From the NCBI RefSeq assembly GCF_002752675.1, contig NZ_CP024608.1, forward strand, positions 4,092,001-4,156,000: a DNA stretch of 64,000 nucleotides, in the 5' to 3' direction. The position numbers and the translations under genes were made by a program. The notes under the pieces are model-generated. The model did not search any database. It was given only the letters and a program-made list of their open reading frames with translations, and was not told the origin of the DNA. The stretch's first letter is position 1. Each line of letters starts with the position of its first letter. Of the stretch, positions 45,133-55,039 are shown piece after piece. This stretch comes from Massilia violaceinigra (GTDB taxonomy: Bacteria > Pseudomonadota > Gammaproteobacteria > Burkholderiales > Burkholderiaceae_D).

Positions 45133-46395
45133 ATGAAATTTATTCACGCCGCCGATTTGCATATCGACAGTCCCTTGCGCGGGCTGAACGGCTACGAGGG
45201 CGCGCCGGTGCAGGAGCTGCGCGGCGCCACGCGCCGGGCCTTGTCGGCCCTGGTCGACCTCGCGATTGAGCAGACGGTCGATTTCGTCATCCTGGCGGGC
45301 GATATTTACGACGGCAACTGGGCCGACTTCCGCACTGGCCTGTTTTTCCGCGACCAGATGGTGCGCATGACGCGCGAGGGCATCCGCGTCTACATCGTCA
45401 AGGGCAATCACGACGCCGAAAGCCAGATCACCAAACAGCTTCCGCCGGTCGATGGCGTGCATACGTTCAAGTCCAGCGCAGTCGAGACGTTCACGATCGA
45501 CGGGCTCGGCGTGGCCTTGCACGGACGCAGCTTCCCGAACCGCGCCGTGCCGGAAGACCTGGTCGAGCACTATCCCGACGCCATCGCCAATATGTTCAAC
45601 ATCGGTGTGCTGCACACCAGCCTGAACGGACGGGGCGGGCACGACGTGTATGCGCCGACCACGGTCGACGCGCTGTGCGCCAGGGGTTACGATTATTTCG
45701 CGCTGGGCCACGTGCACGCGCGCGAGGTTGTGCGCGAGGCCCATCCGCGCATCGTTTATCCCGGCAATCTGCAGGGTCGCCACGCCAAGGAGACCGGGCC
45801 CAAGGGCTGTGAACTGGTGACGGTGGACGGCGGCGCCATCACCAGCGCCCAGTTCGTGCCGCTGGACGTGGTGCGCTGGCACCGCCTGCAACTGGACGCC
45901 GGCGGCGCACCCGACCTGAATGCCTTGCGCCAGCGATTCATGAAGGCGGCTGGTGAACTGGTGGCCGGCGAACACGGGCGCCTGCACGCGCTGCGGGTGA
46001 TCGTCAGCGGCCAGACCGAGCTGCACCGGGTCGAGGCCGAGCAGCCCGGCACCATTGCCGCCGCCATCCAGGCCGGCACCCAGGACTTCGAAGGCGCCGA
46101 CCTGTGGGTCGAGGAAGTCAAGCTCGACCTGCGCTCGCCGCTCGACCGTGATGCTGCCTTGAAGCGCGAGGACGCGGTCGGCGAGGTGGTGCAGCTGGTC
46201 GACGAGATCGCATCCAGCGAGGAACACCTGCGCGCATGGGCGCTCGCGCAGCTCGGCGCCCTGGGGACCTTGCCGCCCGGGCTGGCAGATTGCGACCCTG
46301 CGGCGCTGCCGCCGGAAGCACTGCGCGCGCTGCTGGCCGACGCCGAGGCGACCGTCCTTGCGCACTTGGGCGGCATGGAAGGAATCGCACGATGA
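45133..46395 (+). CDS. SbcD/YhaO-like DNA repair exonuclease
   Basis: A 420-residue calcineurin-like metallophosphoesterase. Metal-binding motifs appear in order: AADLHIDSP, LAGDIYDG, VKGNHDAES and GHVHARE. This matches the YhaO/SbcD Mre11-like nuclease group. A C-terminal helical region follows. Its stop overlaps the start of the ATPase gene as ATGA, so the two form a nuclease-ATPase pair that is likely to process DNA ends. Confidence 0.9.
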   Translation: MKFIHAADLHIDSPLRGLNGYEGAPVQELRGATRRALSALVDLAIEQTVDFVILAGDIYDGNWADFRTGLFFRDQMVRMTREGIRVYIVKGNHDAESQITKQLPPVDGVHTFKSSAVETFTIDGLGVALHGRSFPNRAVPEDLVEHYPDAIANMFNIGVLHTSLNGRGGHDVYAPTTVDALCARGYDYFALGHVHAREVVREAHPRIVYPGNLQGRHAKETGPKGCELVTVDGGAITSAQFVPLDVVRWHRLQLDAGGAPDLNALRQRFMKAAGELVAGEHGRLHALRVIVSGQTELHRVEAEQPGTIAAAIQAGTQDFEGADLWVEEVKLDLRSPLDRDAALKREDAVGEVVQLVDEIASSEEHLRAWALAQLGALGTLPPGLADCDPAALPPEALRALLADAEATVLAHLGGMEGIAR

Positions 46396-49300
46396 AGCTG
46401 CGCGAACTGCACCTGACCGCCTTCGGTCCCTTCACCGACCGCAAGCTCGATTTCGGCAGCGCCGGACAGAACGTGGTGTTCGTCCATGGTCCCAACGAAG
46501 CGGGCAAGTCGTCGACCCTGCGCGCGATCTCGGACCTGCGCTTCGGCATACCGCAGCTGAGCCGCGATAATTTCGTGCACGAGCACCGCAACATGCTGCT
46601 GGGCGGGGTGCTGGTGGACCGCAACGGCAAGTCCTATCACATCATGCGCCGCAAGGGCCGCACCAACACCCTGCAGTATGCCGACGGCAGCCCGGTCACG
46701 CCCGATGTCGAGGCGCTGATCACCTGCGGCTTGTCGAAGGAGGATTACGAAGCCATGTTCGGCCTGGACCACGACCGCCTGCGCAACGGCGGCGAGGCGC
46801 TGCTGGCCGGCCACGGCGAGATCGGCGCGGCCTTGTTCGAGGCCAGCGCCGGGGTGCGCAGCATTCCGTCGGTGCTGGAGCGGCTCGACCAGTCGGCCCG
46901 CACCTACTTCATGCCCGGTGCGCGCGCAAAGAATGGGCGCATCAACGAGGCGCTGCGCAGCTACGGCGAACATCATGCCGAATTGAAGACCGCGCAGATC
47001 AAGCCGGCATGGTGGGCGGAACGCTTCAAGGAGCACCAGGCGGCGGCCAAGCGGCTGTCCGAACTGGAGGTGCGCCACGAGGAGGCCAACCGCCGGCAGC
47101 TGCGCCTGTCCGAATTGCGCGGCGTGGCGCCGCTGATCCGCACCCAGGACGAGGCGGGCGCCATGCTGTCGGAACTCGACGACGTGCCGCTGCTGGCGGA
47201 AAACGCCGCCACCGAACGGGCCGCCGCGCAAGCGGGATTGGCCGCCGCATGCCAGAACGCGCAAGCGGCGCAGGACGCAGTACAGCGTTTGTCCACCCAG
47301 CTCAAGGCCCTGGCGCCGGACCATGCTGCGCTCGACGCGGCCGCCCGCATCGAGCGCCTGGCCGCCAGCGCCGAATCGTTCGAGAGCCTGCGTAACACGA
47401 TTGCCGACGCCGCGGACCAGGTGGCCGAGGCGCGCCGCCTGCTGGACGAACGCGCCGGCGCCATCGTGCCCGGCGTGGCGGCGCACGCCGTGCTGGCAAT
47501 GGCGCCGGCGCCGGCCGCGCGCGCCCGGATCGAAGAGGTGCTTGGCGACTTCAAAGTGGCGCAACAGCGGCTGCACCAGCATCTGGAATCGGCACTGCCG
47601 CTGGAGGACGATGAAGAGCAGGCCGCCGACGCGCTGCCGGCGCCCGCACTGGTGAGCGCCCTGCATGCGGTGCGCGACGAAGCGAGGCGCAAGGAAGTAC
47701 TGATGAAGCGCAAGGAGCAGCTTCCGGCCGACATCCGGCAGCTGGAGCGGCAGGTCGCCGCCGACGTGGCGGCACTGGGGCTGGCGGACGAGATGGCGCT
47801 CATCAAAGTGCGAGCCTTGCTCGACAGTGAAATCGATGCCGCGCGCAGCGAGTTCGATATGGCTGACAGCGAGTTGGCGGCGCTGCGCAAGCAGCTCGCG
47901 CAGCTCAAAACCGAGCACGCGGGGGCCGCGGCCAGATGCGAGCAGTTGCTGGCCGCCGGCGCGGTACCGACGATGACGCAGGTGCGCGCCGCGCGTGGCC
48001 AGCGCGACGGCCACTGGGCGCAGGTGCGCGAGGCGAACGCCGGCGGCAATCCGGCGCCCGGCGCACTGCTCGACAGCTTCGAGGCCGATGTTCGCGACGC
48101 CGACCGGCTGGTCGACGAACTGGCACGCGACACCGAACGCGCGACGCAGCTGCAGGGCAGCCAGGACGAGCTGGCGCGCCTTGCGCAGCAGTTGGCCGAC
48201 ATCGAACACGAACGTGCGGCGACCGGGCAGCGCAGCGCGGCAGCGCAGGAGCGCTGGAACGCCACGCTGGCGGCGCGCGGTCTGCCGCAGCTGGCGCCGA
48301 AAGCGCTGCGCGAATGGCAGTCCCGGCTTGCCGAGGCGCGCGAGCAGAGCGCCAACCTGCAATCGCTGACCGATGAGCTGGACATGGCGCGCGCAACCGA
48401 ACGCGCGTTGGTGGACGATCTGTGCGATGCGATATCGGCGGTTGGCGTGGCAGCGCCGGCCAACGGCTCGCTGGCCACCCTGTGGTCGCTGGTGGGAGAG
48501 ATTCAGAACGACATTGAGCGGCGCCAGCATGCGCTCAGCACCGCGCTGGGCAAGCGCACCGAGCGCGAACAGCACCAGCGCCGCTTCAAGGCGCAGCAGA
48601 AGACCCTGGAAGAGCAACTGGCCGGCGCGGCGGCGGCGGTGTCGTCGGGCGTGTACGGCGCGCTGCACCTCGATCCGCAGGCCGGTGTCGCCGCGGCGGG
48701 TGCGCGCCTGCTCGAATTCGGGCGCCTGGGCGAGGCCAAGGCGGAACTCGACAGCGTCAGCGCGCGCGAGCTGCGCGCGCAGCAGGCATTCGAGCGGCTG
48801 CTGGGGCAGGGTCACGAGCTGGCGCAGGCGCTGGGCGATACGCCGGCCGCCGACTTGCGGCATTACGTCGAACAGCTCAAGGCAAGGCTGGCGCAGGCAA
48901 GGCGGATCGACAGCGAACGCGCGCTCAAGCAGCAGGCGCTGGAAGAGGCGCAGGAACGCCAGCGCGAACAGGAAAGCCTGGCGCTGCGCCATGAAGCGGT
49001 ACTGGAGCGGCTGTGCCGCGCGGCCGACGTCGATTCGCCCGAGGCGCTGCCGGCGGCGGAGGCGCAATCGCAGCGCAAGCGCCAGGCCCAGGCCGAGGCG
49101 GACCGGGTGCGCAGGGACCTCGCCACGGCATCCTCACGGCCGGTGGACGAACTGCGCGCGCTCCTGCGCGACTACGACGCCGAGCGCATGAACGACGAGC
49201 AAAACCAGGTTTCGGCCGAGCTGGCGACACTGGAGGAGGGCTTGCGCAGCGCGCGCCAGGCCGAAGAAACGGCGCGCCGCGCTCTGGAAGCGGTCGATTC

Positions 49301-49847
49301 GGCCGATACCGCGGCCGTGGCGCGCGAGCTCATGGAGCGCGATGCGGCCGGGGTACGGCTGGCGATCGCGCCGTGGATGCGCTCGCGGCTGGCGCATGCC
49401 TTGCTCGACGAGGCGCTCAAGCGTTTCCGCGAGCGCGCCCAGGGACCGATGCTGCTGGCGGCCTCGCGCTACTTCCAGCAGATGACCGACGGCCTGTTCG
49501 TGCGGCTGGTCAGCGACGATGCCGGTGCCAAGCCGGTCTTGCTGGCGCAGCGCGACAATGGCGGCCAGGTGCGTGTCGAGGGCTTGAGCGAAGGCACGCG
49601 CGACCAGCTCTACCTGGCGCTGCGGCTGGCCGCGCTGGAAATCCGGCGCGACGCCGGCTACGACCTGCCGGTGGTGCTCGACGACGTGTTGATGACCTCC
49701 GACGACGGCCGCGCGGCGCTGGCCTTGCGTGCGATCGCCGATTTCGCCAAGGACCATCAGGTGATCGTGTTCACTCACCATGCCCACCTGCTCGGCGTGG
49801 CCGAGCGCAGCGTGCCGGCCCCGATGCTGCAGGTCGTCAGCCTCTAG
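46392..49847 (+). CDS. YhaN/SbcC-like ATPase
   Basis: A 1151-residue SMC/Rad50-type protein. Walker A GPNEAGKSSTLRA lies near residue 34, long Ala/Glu/Arg-rich coiled coils span about 190-1000, the ABC signature region VEGLSEGTRDQLYLALRLA and Walker B VVLDDVLMTSDD lie near the C-terminus. No CxxC zinc hook was found at the coiled-coil apex, as in YhaN rather than SbcC. The stop codon TAG is part of the CTAG target duplication of the adjacent IS element, so the protein is intact. Confidence 0.9.
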   Translation: MKLRELHLTAFGPFTDRKLDFGSAGQNVVFVHGPNEAGKSSTLRAISDLRFGIPQLSRDNFVHEHRNMLLGGVLVDRNGKSYHIMRRKGRTNTLQYADGSPVTPDVEALITCGLSKEDYEAMFGLDHDRLRNGGEALLAGHGEIGAALFEASAGVRSIPSVLERLDQSARTYFMPGARAKNGRINEALRSYGEHHAELKTAQIKPAWWAERFKEHQAAAKRLSELEVRHEEANRRQLRLSELRGVAPLIRTQDEAGAMLSELDDVPLLAENAATERAAAQAGLAAACQNAQAAQDAVQRLSTQLKALAPDHAALDAAARIERLAASAESFESLRNTIADAADQVAEARRLLDERAGAIVPGVAAHAVLAMAPAPAARARIEEVLGDFKVAQQRLHQHLESALPLEDDEEQAADALPAPALVSALHAVRDEARRKEVLMKRKEQLPADIRQLERQVAADVAALGLADEMALIKVRALLDSEIDAARSEFDMADSELAALRKQLAQLKTEHAGAAARCEQLLAAGAVPTMTQVRAARGQRDGHWAQVREANAGGNPAPGALLDSFEADVRDADRLVDELARDTERATQLQGSQDELARLAQQLADIEHERAATGQRSAAAQERWNATLAARGLPQLAPKALREWQSRLAEAREQSANLQSLTDELDMARATERALVDDLCDAISAVGVAAPANGSLATLWSLVGEIQNDIERRQHALSTALGKRTEREQHQRRFKAQQKTLEEQLAGAAAAVSSGVYGALHLDPQAGVAAAGARLLEFGRLGEAKAELDSVSARELRAQQAFERLLGQGHELAQALGDTPAADLRHYVEQLKARLAQARRIDSERALKQQALEEAQERQREQESLALRHEAVLERLCRAADVDSPEALPAAEAQSQRKRQAQAEADRVRRDLATASSRPVDELRALLRDYDAERMNDEQNQVSAELATLEEGLRSARQAEETARRALEAVDSADTAAVARELMERDAAGVRLAIAPWMRSRLAHALLDEALKRFRERAQGPMLLAASRYFQQMTDGLFVRLVSDDAGAKPVLLAQRDNGGQVRVEGLSEGTRDQLYLALRLAALEIRRDAGYDLPVVLDDVLMTSDDGRAALALRAIADFAKDHQVIVFTHHAHLLGVAERSVPAPMLQVVSL

Positions 49848-51417
49848 CCCGGATATTTCATGAGTCTGCCAATCTGAGGGCCGGGGTGCGCCGAACATGG
49901 CTGCGGCATGTTGATTGCTCGCTTCCTGGTGTCGGTTCTGCCGCGCGGCCTGATTGCAGACGTAACTCCCCCTACCCCCGTTGCTTTATAGCGTGCCGGG
50001 GACAGCACTTGGCGGGCTTATGGTGCCAGCGCGCGGGCGGCAGTGAGGAAGACGTGCTTGAGTGGATGTTGGGATGCGAGCATGACGCGCACGCGCCGCG
50101 TGTTGCGCACGACGGCCGCGCCGATCTTGAGCAGTTTGATGCGGATCGTCGCCGTGCAGGCGCGTGCCAGTTCCGTGCCAACCAAAGCCAGGCGGCGCAA
50201 ATTGATCATCAGGGTATAGGCGAACGCTGCCAGTAGCAGCCGCAGTTGGTTGGCCTGGAATTTATGGCAGCTCGCACGGCGTCCGAACAAATCGAGCTGC
50301 GCCTCCTTGATACGGTTCTCTGCTTCGCCACGGGCGCAATACACGCGTTCGTACAGTGCCTTGGGACCCCCAGTCAGGTTGGTGACGATGAAACGCGGGT
50401 TGGCGCCGCGCGCATCGTGTTCCAGCCGCGCGATGACGCGCCGTTGCCGATCCCACGTCCCCGCCGCATAAGTGAATTCTCCGATCATGCGCTGCTTGGA
50501 ACCGGCCTTCTGATACATCTCGGCCAGTGCCAGTTCGGCCAACTCTACTCGTTGCAGCAACGCTGAGTTCTTTTGCAAGCCGACGATATAGTGCAGCCCC
50601 CATTTCTCGAAGCGGCGCAGAGCTTGATGACGGCAGAACCCGGAATCGCCGCGCACGATGATGCGGATGCGTGGCCAAGCCTGGCGCAAGCGCCGGGAGA
50701 TCAATTTGATTAATGCGCTGAGGATACCGGCCGGATCGCGGCTGCTGGGCCGCAAGACGCAGGCGAGGATATCCTGGCCACAGAAGACGTACAGCGGCAA
50801 GTAACAGTAATTGTCGTAGTAGCGGTGGAAGTGGGACTTCTCTTGCTCTCCATGCAGCGGCATGTGGGTGGCATCGATGTCGAGCACCAGTTCCTTGGGC
50901 CGCTTAGCTTTGCTGGCGATGAACTGATCGAGCAGAACGCCATGCAGGGCGGCCGCCTGCGCGCGCGTGGAGGACGTTTCAAGCCGGCTCAGCGTCGGCG
51001 CCGAGGCCAAGTCATCGGCCCGGCCCACTGCCGTTTGCATGGCCAAGTCGCGGCGCAGCACATTGTGGTCACAGACGTCCTCCCAGCCACAGCACAGGCC
51101 GTACACGCGCTGCGCGAGCAAGTCGCGCATGCTGTGCGAAACGCTGGCACGACGGCGTCGATCCTCGAATACGCGCGCAATCGCTTTGCTTAAGCCGATG
51201 CGCTGATCCACTTGGCGCAGCAGCAGAACCCCGCCGTCGCTGACGATGTCGCCGCCGTCGAATGACGCCTCAACGACGCGCCGTCCAACCCTCCCCAACT
51301 TGATCGGTTCATTGGTACAATTTGGCATCGGCGGTCCCCGGTTGTGATTGGCGTCAGATACCAGTAACAACGCGCTTCGGCACGGGATCGCCGACCTCTA
51401 CTCACGAAATATCCGGG
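49848..51417. mobile_element. IS1380-family insertion sequence, intact
   Basis: A 1570-bp element with terminal inverted repeats CCCGGATATTTC(A/G)TGAG (16 of 17 matching at the two ends), flanked by the 4-bp direct repeat CTAG (49844-49847 and 51418-51421). It contains one transposase gene on the - strand. The insertion lies exactly at the stop codon of the YhaN-like gene. Complete ends, a target duplication and an uninterrupted transposase indicate a recent, potentially active copy. Confidence 0.92.
50018..51328 (-). CDS. IS1380-family transposase
   Basis: A 436-residue DDE transposase. The catalytic acidic residues are visible in LDIDATHMPLHG, IIVRGDSGFC and RGEAENRIKE, the arrangement of the IS1380/DDE_Tnp_1 family. 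The start at 51328 (MPNCTNEPIKLG) was preferred over an upstream codon at 51370 because it lies at the conserved start. No frameshift was seen. Confidence 0.93.
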   Translation of the reverse strand: MPNCTNEPIKLGRVGRRVVEASFDGGDIVSDGGVLLLRQVDQRIGLSKAIARVFEDRRRRASVSHSMRDLLAQRVYGLCCGWEDVCDHNVLRRDLAMQTAVGRADDLASAPTLSRLETSSTRAQAAALHGVLLDQFIASKAKRPKELVLDIDATHMPLHGEQEKSHFHRYYDNYCYLPLYVFCGQDILACVLRPSSRDPAGILSALIKLISRRLRQAWPRIRIIVRGDSGFCRHQALRRFEKWGLHYIVGLQKNSALLQRVELAELALAEMYQKAGSKQRMIGEFTYAAGTWDRQRRVIARLEHDARGANPRFIVTNLTGGPKALYERVYCARGEAENRIKEAQLDLFGRRASCHKFQANQLRLLLAAFAYTLMINLRRLALVGTELARACTATIRIKLLKIGAAVVRNTRRVRVMLASQHPLKHVFLTAARALAP

Positions 51418-51436
51418 CTAGGCCGCATCTTTGTTT

Positions 51437-51473
51437 CGCCGCCGCGCCGCCGCCGATGGGCGGCGCGGCGGCG
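51437..51473 (+). terminator. GC-rich hairpin between YhaN-like gene and gltX
   Basis: Perfect 15-bp arms (51437-51451 and 51459-51473) with loop GCCGATG. There is no T-run, only TGTAAAATAC downstream. It probably terminated the nuclease-ATPase operon before the IS inserted upstream of it, and it lies close to the gltX promoter. Confidence 0.5.
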
Positions 51474-51514
51474 ACGCTGTAAAATACTTCTCTTTATCTC
51501 AGCATACCGATCCC

Positions 51515-52909
51515 ATGACCGTCGTCCGCACCCGTTTTGCCCCCAGCCCAACCGGCTACCTCCACCTTGGCGGCGCCCGCACCGCGCTCTACAGCTGGGC
51601 GTACGCCCGCCATTTCGGCGGCACCTTCGTGCTGCGCATCGAAGACACCGACGTCGAGCGTTCCACGCCGGAAGCGGTGCAGGCCATCATCGAGGGCATG
51701 CAGTGGCTGGGCCTGATGCACGACGAAGGCCCGTTCTATCAGATGCAGCGCATGGACCGCTACCGCGAGGTGCTGGCCCAGATGCTGGAAGCGGGCACCG
51801 CCTACCACTGCTATTCGTCCAAGGAAGAAGTGGACGCCATGCGCGAGCGCTTTACGGCGGCGGGCGAAAAGCCGCGCTATGACGGTACCTGGCGTCCGGA
51901 GCCGGGCAAGACCCTGCCTGCGGTACCGGCCGACCGCGAGCCGGTGGTGCGCTTCAAGAACCCGCTCGACGGCGACGTCAGCTGGGACGATGTGGTCAAG
52001 GGCACGATCACAATTTCCAACAAGGAACTGGACGACCTCGTCATCGCCCGCCCGGGCGGCGTGCCGACCTATAACTTCTGCGTGGCGGTCGACGACTGGG
52101 ACATGCAGATCACGCACGTGCTGCGCGGCGACGACCACGTCAATAACACGCCACGCCAGATTAACATCCTGCGCGCGATCGGTGCGCCGTTGCCGAAGTA
52201 CGGCCACCTGCCGATGATCCTCGATCATGAAGGCAAGAAGCTGTCCAAGCGCACCTCCGCCGTCAGCGTCATGGATTATCCGGCCAAGGGCATCCTGCCG
52301 GAAGCGATGTTGAACTACCTGGCGCGCCTGGGCTGGAGCCACGGCGATGACGAAATCTTTTCGATGGAGCAGTTCTGCGAGTGGTTCAATACGGATCACC
52401 TGACCAGTTCAGCTGCCCAGTTCGACCTGGAAAAGCTGGCCTGGCTGAACAATCACTACATCAAGCAGGCCGACAACACCCGCCTGGCGGCGCTGGCGCG
52501 TCCGCAGATGGAAGCGCAGGGCGCCCAGTTCGACGGCGCGCCCGATCTGGCCGCCGCGCTGGCGCTGATGAAGGATCGCACCAATACCATCAACGAACTG
52601 GCCGATGCGGCGATGCTGTTTTACCGCACCCCGCAGCCGGACGCGGCACTGATGACCCAGCACCTGACCGACGCCGTCAAGCCTGTCGTGGCCCAGTTCG
52701 CCGAGCGCTGCGCCACGGTCGAGTGGACGCGCGAAGCGCTGGCCGCGATGATCAAGGAAGTGCTGGCTGCTAACGGCATCAAGATGCCGGTGCTGGCCAT
52801 GCCGCTGCGCCTCCTGCTGACCGGCCAGTTGCAGACCCCGGCAATCGATGCCGTGCTGGTGCTGCTGGGCCGCGAACTGGTTCTCTCGCGTCTGAAAGTC
52901 GAAGTTTAA
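51515..52909 (+). CDS. gltX: Glutamyl-tRNA synthetase
   Basis: A 464-residue class I synthetase. The HIGH-type motif lies in [23 protein letters not shown], the KMSKS motif is GKKLSKRTS, and the [10 protein letters not shown] and [15 protein letters not shown] segments are standard. ATG at 51515. The synthetase for glutamate is followed by a tRNA array that includes three tRNA-Glu genes. Confidence 0.97.
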   Translation: MTVVRTRFAPSPTGYLHLGGARTALYSWAYARHFGGTFVLRIEDTDVERSTPEAVQAIIEGMQWLGLMHDEGPFYQMQRMDRYREVLAQMLEAGTAYHCYSSKEEVDAMRERFTAAGEKPRYDGTWRPEPGKTLPAVPADREPVVRFKNPLDGDVSWDDVVKGTITISNKELDDLVIARPGGVPTYNFCVAVDDWDMQITHVLRGDDHVNNTPRQINILRAIGAPLPKYGHLPMILDHEGKKLSKRTSAVSVMDYPAKGILPEAMLNYLARLGWSHGDDEIFSMEQFCEWFNTDHLTSSAAQFDLEKLAWLNNHYIKQADNTRLAALARPQMEAQGAQFDGAPDLAAALALMKDRTNTINELADAAMLFYRTPQPDAALMTQHLTDAVKPVVAQFAERCATVEWTREALAAMIKEVLAANGIKMPVLAMPLRLLLTGQLQTPAIDAVLVLLGRELVLSRLKVEV

Positions 52910-52926
52910 ATTGTTGGCCTCGGGGC

Positions 52927-52955
52927 TTTGCATATTGCAAGCCCTAGTATATAAT
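52927..52955 (+). promoter_or_regulatory. Promoter of the tRNA array
   Basis: TTTGCA (52927-52932) and TATAAT (52950-52955) are separated by 17 bp and lie about 19 bp upstream of the first tRNA-Ala. This is a near-consensus sigma-70 promoter. Confidence 0.7.
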
Positions 52956-52973
52956 TCTGCTTCTTCGACGGAC

Positions 52974-53049
<76 letters not shown>

Positions 53050-53079
53050 CTAATCGAAGAAGTTGTTGTAGTAGATTGC

Positions 53080-53097
53080 AGGTAGATGCCACTACCT
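53080..53097. repeat. Small inverted repeat in the Ala-Glu spacer
   Basis: AGGTAG...CTACCT, repeated in the second Ala-Glu spacer at 53570-53585. It may be a processing hairpin and shows that the tRNA pair was duplicated with its spacer. Confidence 0.55.
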
Positions 53098-53111
53098 GAT
53101 TGCAGTACCGG

Positions 53112-53187
53112 GTCCCCATCGTCTAGAGGCCTAGGACATCACCCTTTCACGGTGAGTACAGGGGTTCGAATCCCCTTGGGGACGCCA
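53112..53187 (+). tRNA. tRNA-Glu (TTC), copy 1
   Basis: 76 nt with encoded CCA. Acceptor GTCCCCA/TGGGGAC pairs, the anticodon loop CTTTCAC gives TTC and the T-arm is GGGGTTCGAATCCCC. Two further identical copies follow. Confidence 0.95.
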
Positions 53188-53252
53188 GGATTCGAGTAGT
53201 AAAAAGCAGTACGAAGTAGTACAATGTAGTCGCAGTTTAGTACCACTAAACG

Positions 53253-53275
53253 CCCTGACTAGTCAGGGTTTTTTG
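53253..53275 (+). terminator. Terminator inside the tRNA array
   Basis: The perfect 16-bp palindrome CCCTGACTAGTCAGGG is followed by six T residues. It lies between the first Ala-Glu pair and the next tRNA-Glu, dividing the array into two transcription units. Confidence 0.8.
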
Positions 53276-53326
53276 TTGGTGCGGTAAGTAAGGTCAGGAT
53301 GTAGAATACGTCCAGGACAGATTTCT

Positions 53327-53402
53327 GTCCCCATCGTCTAGAGGCCTAGGACATCACCCTTTCACGGTGAGTACAGGGGTTCGAATCCCCTTGGGGACGC
53401 CA
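53327..53402 (+). tRNA. tRNA-Glu (TTC), copy 2
   Basis: 76 nt, identical to copy 1 by eye, with encoded CCA. It follows the internal terminator, so it needs its own promoter. Confidence 0.95.
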
Positions 53403-53467
53403 GTATTACCAGAGAGTCGATGAATCGGTTCTTTGTTATTCCAGCGCAGAGTAGTTCGCGTTACATG

Positions 53468-53543
<76 letters not shown>

Positions 53544-53599
53544 AGTTTTGATGTAGTTTGTACATTGCGGGTAGTTGCCACTACCTGACAACAGTTCAG

Positions 53600-53675
53600 G
53601 TCCCCATCGTCTAGAGGCCTAGGACATCACCCTTTCACGGTGAGTACAGGGGTTCGAATCCCCTTGGGGACGCCA
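53600..53675 (+). tRNA. tRNA-Glu (TTC), copy 3
   Basis: 76 nt, identical to the other copies, with encoded CCA. It follows tRNA-Ala copy 2 by a spacer resembling the first Ala-Glu spacer. Confidence 0.95.
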
Positions 53676-53683
53676 GTTAGTGC

Positions 53684-53707
53684 AAAAGCCGCCTTGTGCG
53701 GCTTTTT
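53684..53707 (+). terminator. Terminator of the tRNA array
   Basis: AAAAGCCGC/GCGGCTTTT with a 5-base loop and a T-run, right after the last tRNA-Glu. Confidence 0.85.
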
Positions 53708-53722
53708 GCATTGTGCGAGCCC

Positions 53723-53812
53723 ACCGTCGTGCCCGCGCAGGCGGGCACCCAAGTTTGTAGCGCAGTCGACGGCTCACTGGACTTGGGTCCCCGCCTGCGC
53801 GGGGACGACGGT
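53723..53812. repeat. Palindromic intergenic repeat, copy 4
   Basis: Inverted arms at 53723-53754 and 53781-53812 contain CCCGCGCAGGCGGG-type cores, the same family as 790-872 with a few substitutions. It lies just upstream of earP. Confidence 0.75.
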
Positions 53813-53863
53813 TTGTGGGTTAACGGTACTTTTCGCCGAACCAAACCGAACCAAAAAAACCCT

Positions 53864-55039
53864 ATGTCCCTTGCTAACGATCCCGCCCCAACCCTCGCCC
53901 TGTTCTGCCGGGTCGTCGACAACTACGGCGACATCGGCATCTGCTGGCGCCTCGCGCGCCAACTCCAGCGCGAACACGGCATTCTGGTCACCTTGTGGGT
54001 GGACGACCTGCCCAGTTTCCACCGCATCTGCCCCGACGTCGATCCCGGCGCCGCCCTGCAGCAGGTCGACGGCGTGACCGTGCGCCACTGGGCGGGCCAG
54101 GATGGCATGTTCACACCCGCCGACATCGCCGACATCGTCATCGAATTTTTCGCCTGCGACATCCCGCCCGGCTACATCACGGCCATGGCCCAGTGCGATC
54201 CGCGTCCGGTCTGGTTCAACCTCGAAGGCTTGACGGCCGAAGAATGGGTCGAAGGCTGCCACACGCTGCCGTCGTCCCATCCGCGCCTGCCGCTGACGAA
54301 GCACTTCTTTTTCCCCGGCTTCACCGCCAAAACCGGCGGCCTCATGCGCGAGGCGGCGCTCGATGACGAACGCCGTCAGTTCCAGGCAGATGCGCCCAAG
54401 ATGGCAGCTTTTCTAGGACAGTTCGGCGTGACGGCGCAGGAAATGGCATCGACCAAAGTCTCGCTGTTTTGCTACCCGCACGCGCCAGTGGCTGCCTTGT
54501 TCGATGCCTGGCAGAGTGGGGCGCAGGCGATGACCTGCCTGGTGCCGGAAGGCGTGGCGGCGGAAGCGGTCGAGGCCTTCCTCGAAGCCCCGGCCAGCAC
54601 CGGCGCGGCGCGCACCCGTGGCGCGCTGACGGTGCGCGTGCTGCCCTTCGTGCCGCAGCCCGACTACGACCGCCTGCTGTGGGCTTGCGACCTCAATTTC
54701 GTGCGCGGGGAAGACTCCTTCGTGCGCGCCCAGTGGGCCGGCCGCCCGTTCATCTGGCATATCTACCCGCAAGATGAAAACCTGCACCACAAGAAACTGC
54801 GCGCCTTCCTGCAGCGCTACGCAGCCGGGCTGGAAAGCCTGTCCGCGCTGTCGCTGTGCTGGAATGGCGCCACGCCGGCCGATCCCGATCCGGCGCCGCT
54901 GTGGCCCGCATTTGAAGCCGCGCTGCCCGAATTGCATGCGCGCGCCGACGATTGGCAGCGCCAGATGTTGGCAAACGGCGATCTCACCAGTAATTTGCTG
55001 AACTTTGCCGCTTCGCTTAGGTCATCGCGGCCTGGATAA
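53864..55039 (+). CDS. earP: EF-P arginine rhamnosyltransferase EarP
   Basis: A 391-residue GT-B-fold glycosyltransferase that transfers rhamnose from dTDP-rhamnose to Arg32 of EF-P. Motifs seen are VVDNYGDIGICWRLARQL (with the catalytic Asp) and FVRGEDSFVRAQWAGRPFIWHIYPQDE (nucleotide-sugar site). It sits directly upstream of efp, whose sequence has Arg at position 32. The ATG at 53864 gives the conserved start; the upstream extension is encoded by repeat sequence. Confidence 0.95.
   Translation: MSLANDPAPTLALFCRVVDNYGDIGICWRLARQLQREHGILVTLWVDDLPSFHRICPDVDPGAALQQVDGVTVRHWAGQDGMFTPADIADIVIEFFACDIPPGYITAMAQCDPRPVWFNLEGLTAEEWVEGCHTLPSSHPRLPLTKHFFFPGFTAKTGGLMREAALDDERRQFQADAPKMAAFLGQFGVTAQEMASTKVSLFCYPHAPVAALFDAWQSGAQAMTCLVPEGVAAEAVEAFLEAPASTGAARTRGALTVRVLPFVPQPDYDRLLWACDLNFVRGEDSFVRAQWAGRPFIWHIYPQDENLHHKKLRAFLQRYAAGLESLSALSLCWNGATPADPDPAPLWPAFEAALPELHARADDWQRQMLANGDLTSNLLNFAASLRSSRPG

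Noticed and set aside
45756..49067. 1103-residue open frame on the - strand across the nuclease/ATPase genes
   Set aside because: Composition is Arg/His/Gly-rich with no domain, and it lies antisense to two clear genes with strong motifs. It is a high-GC shadow frame.
49848..51417. Composite transposon or genomic island around the IS
   Set aside because: Only one IS copy with its own ends and target duplication is present, and flanking genes are ordinary chromosomal ones.
51437..51473. Possible riboswitch upstream of gltX
   Set aside because: The perfect GC stem fits a terminator-type hairpin. No aptamer-like junctions were seen, and the distance to the gltX start is short.
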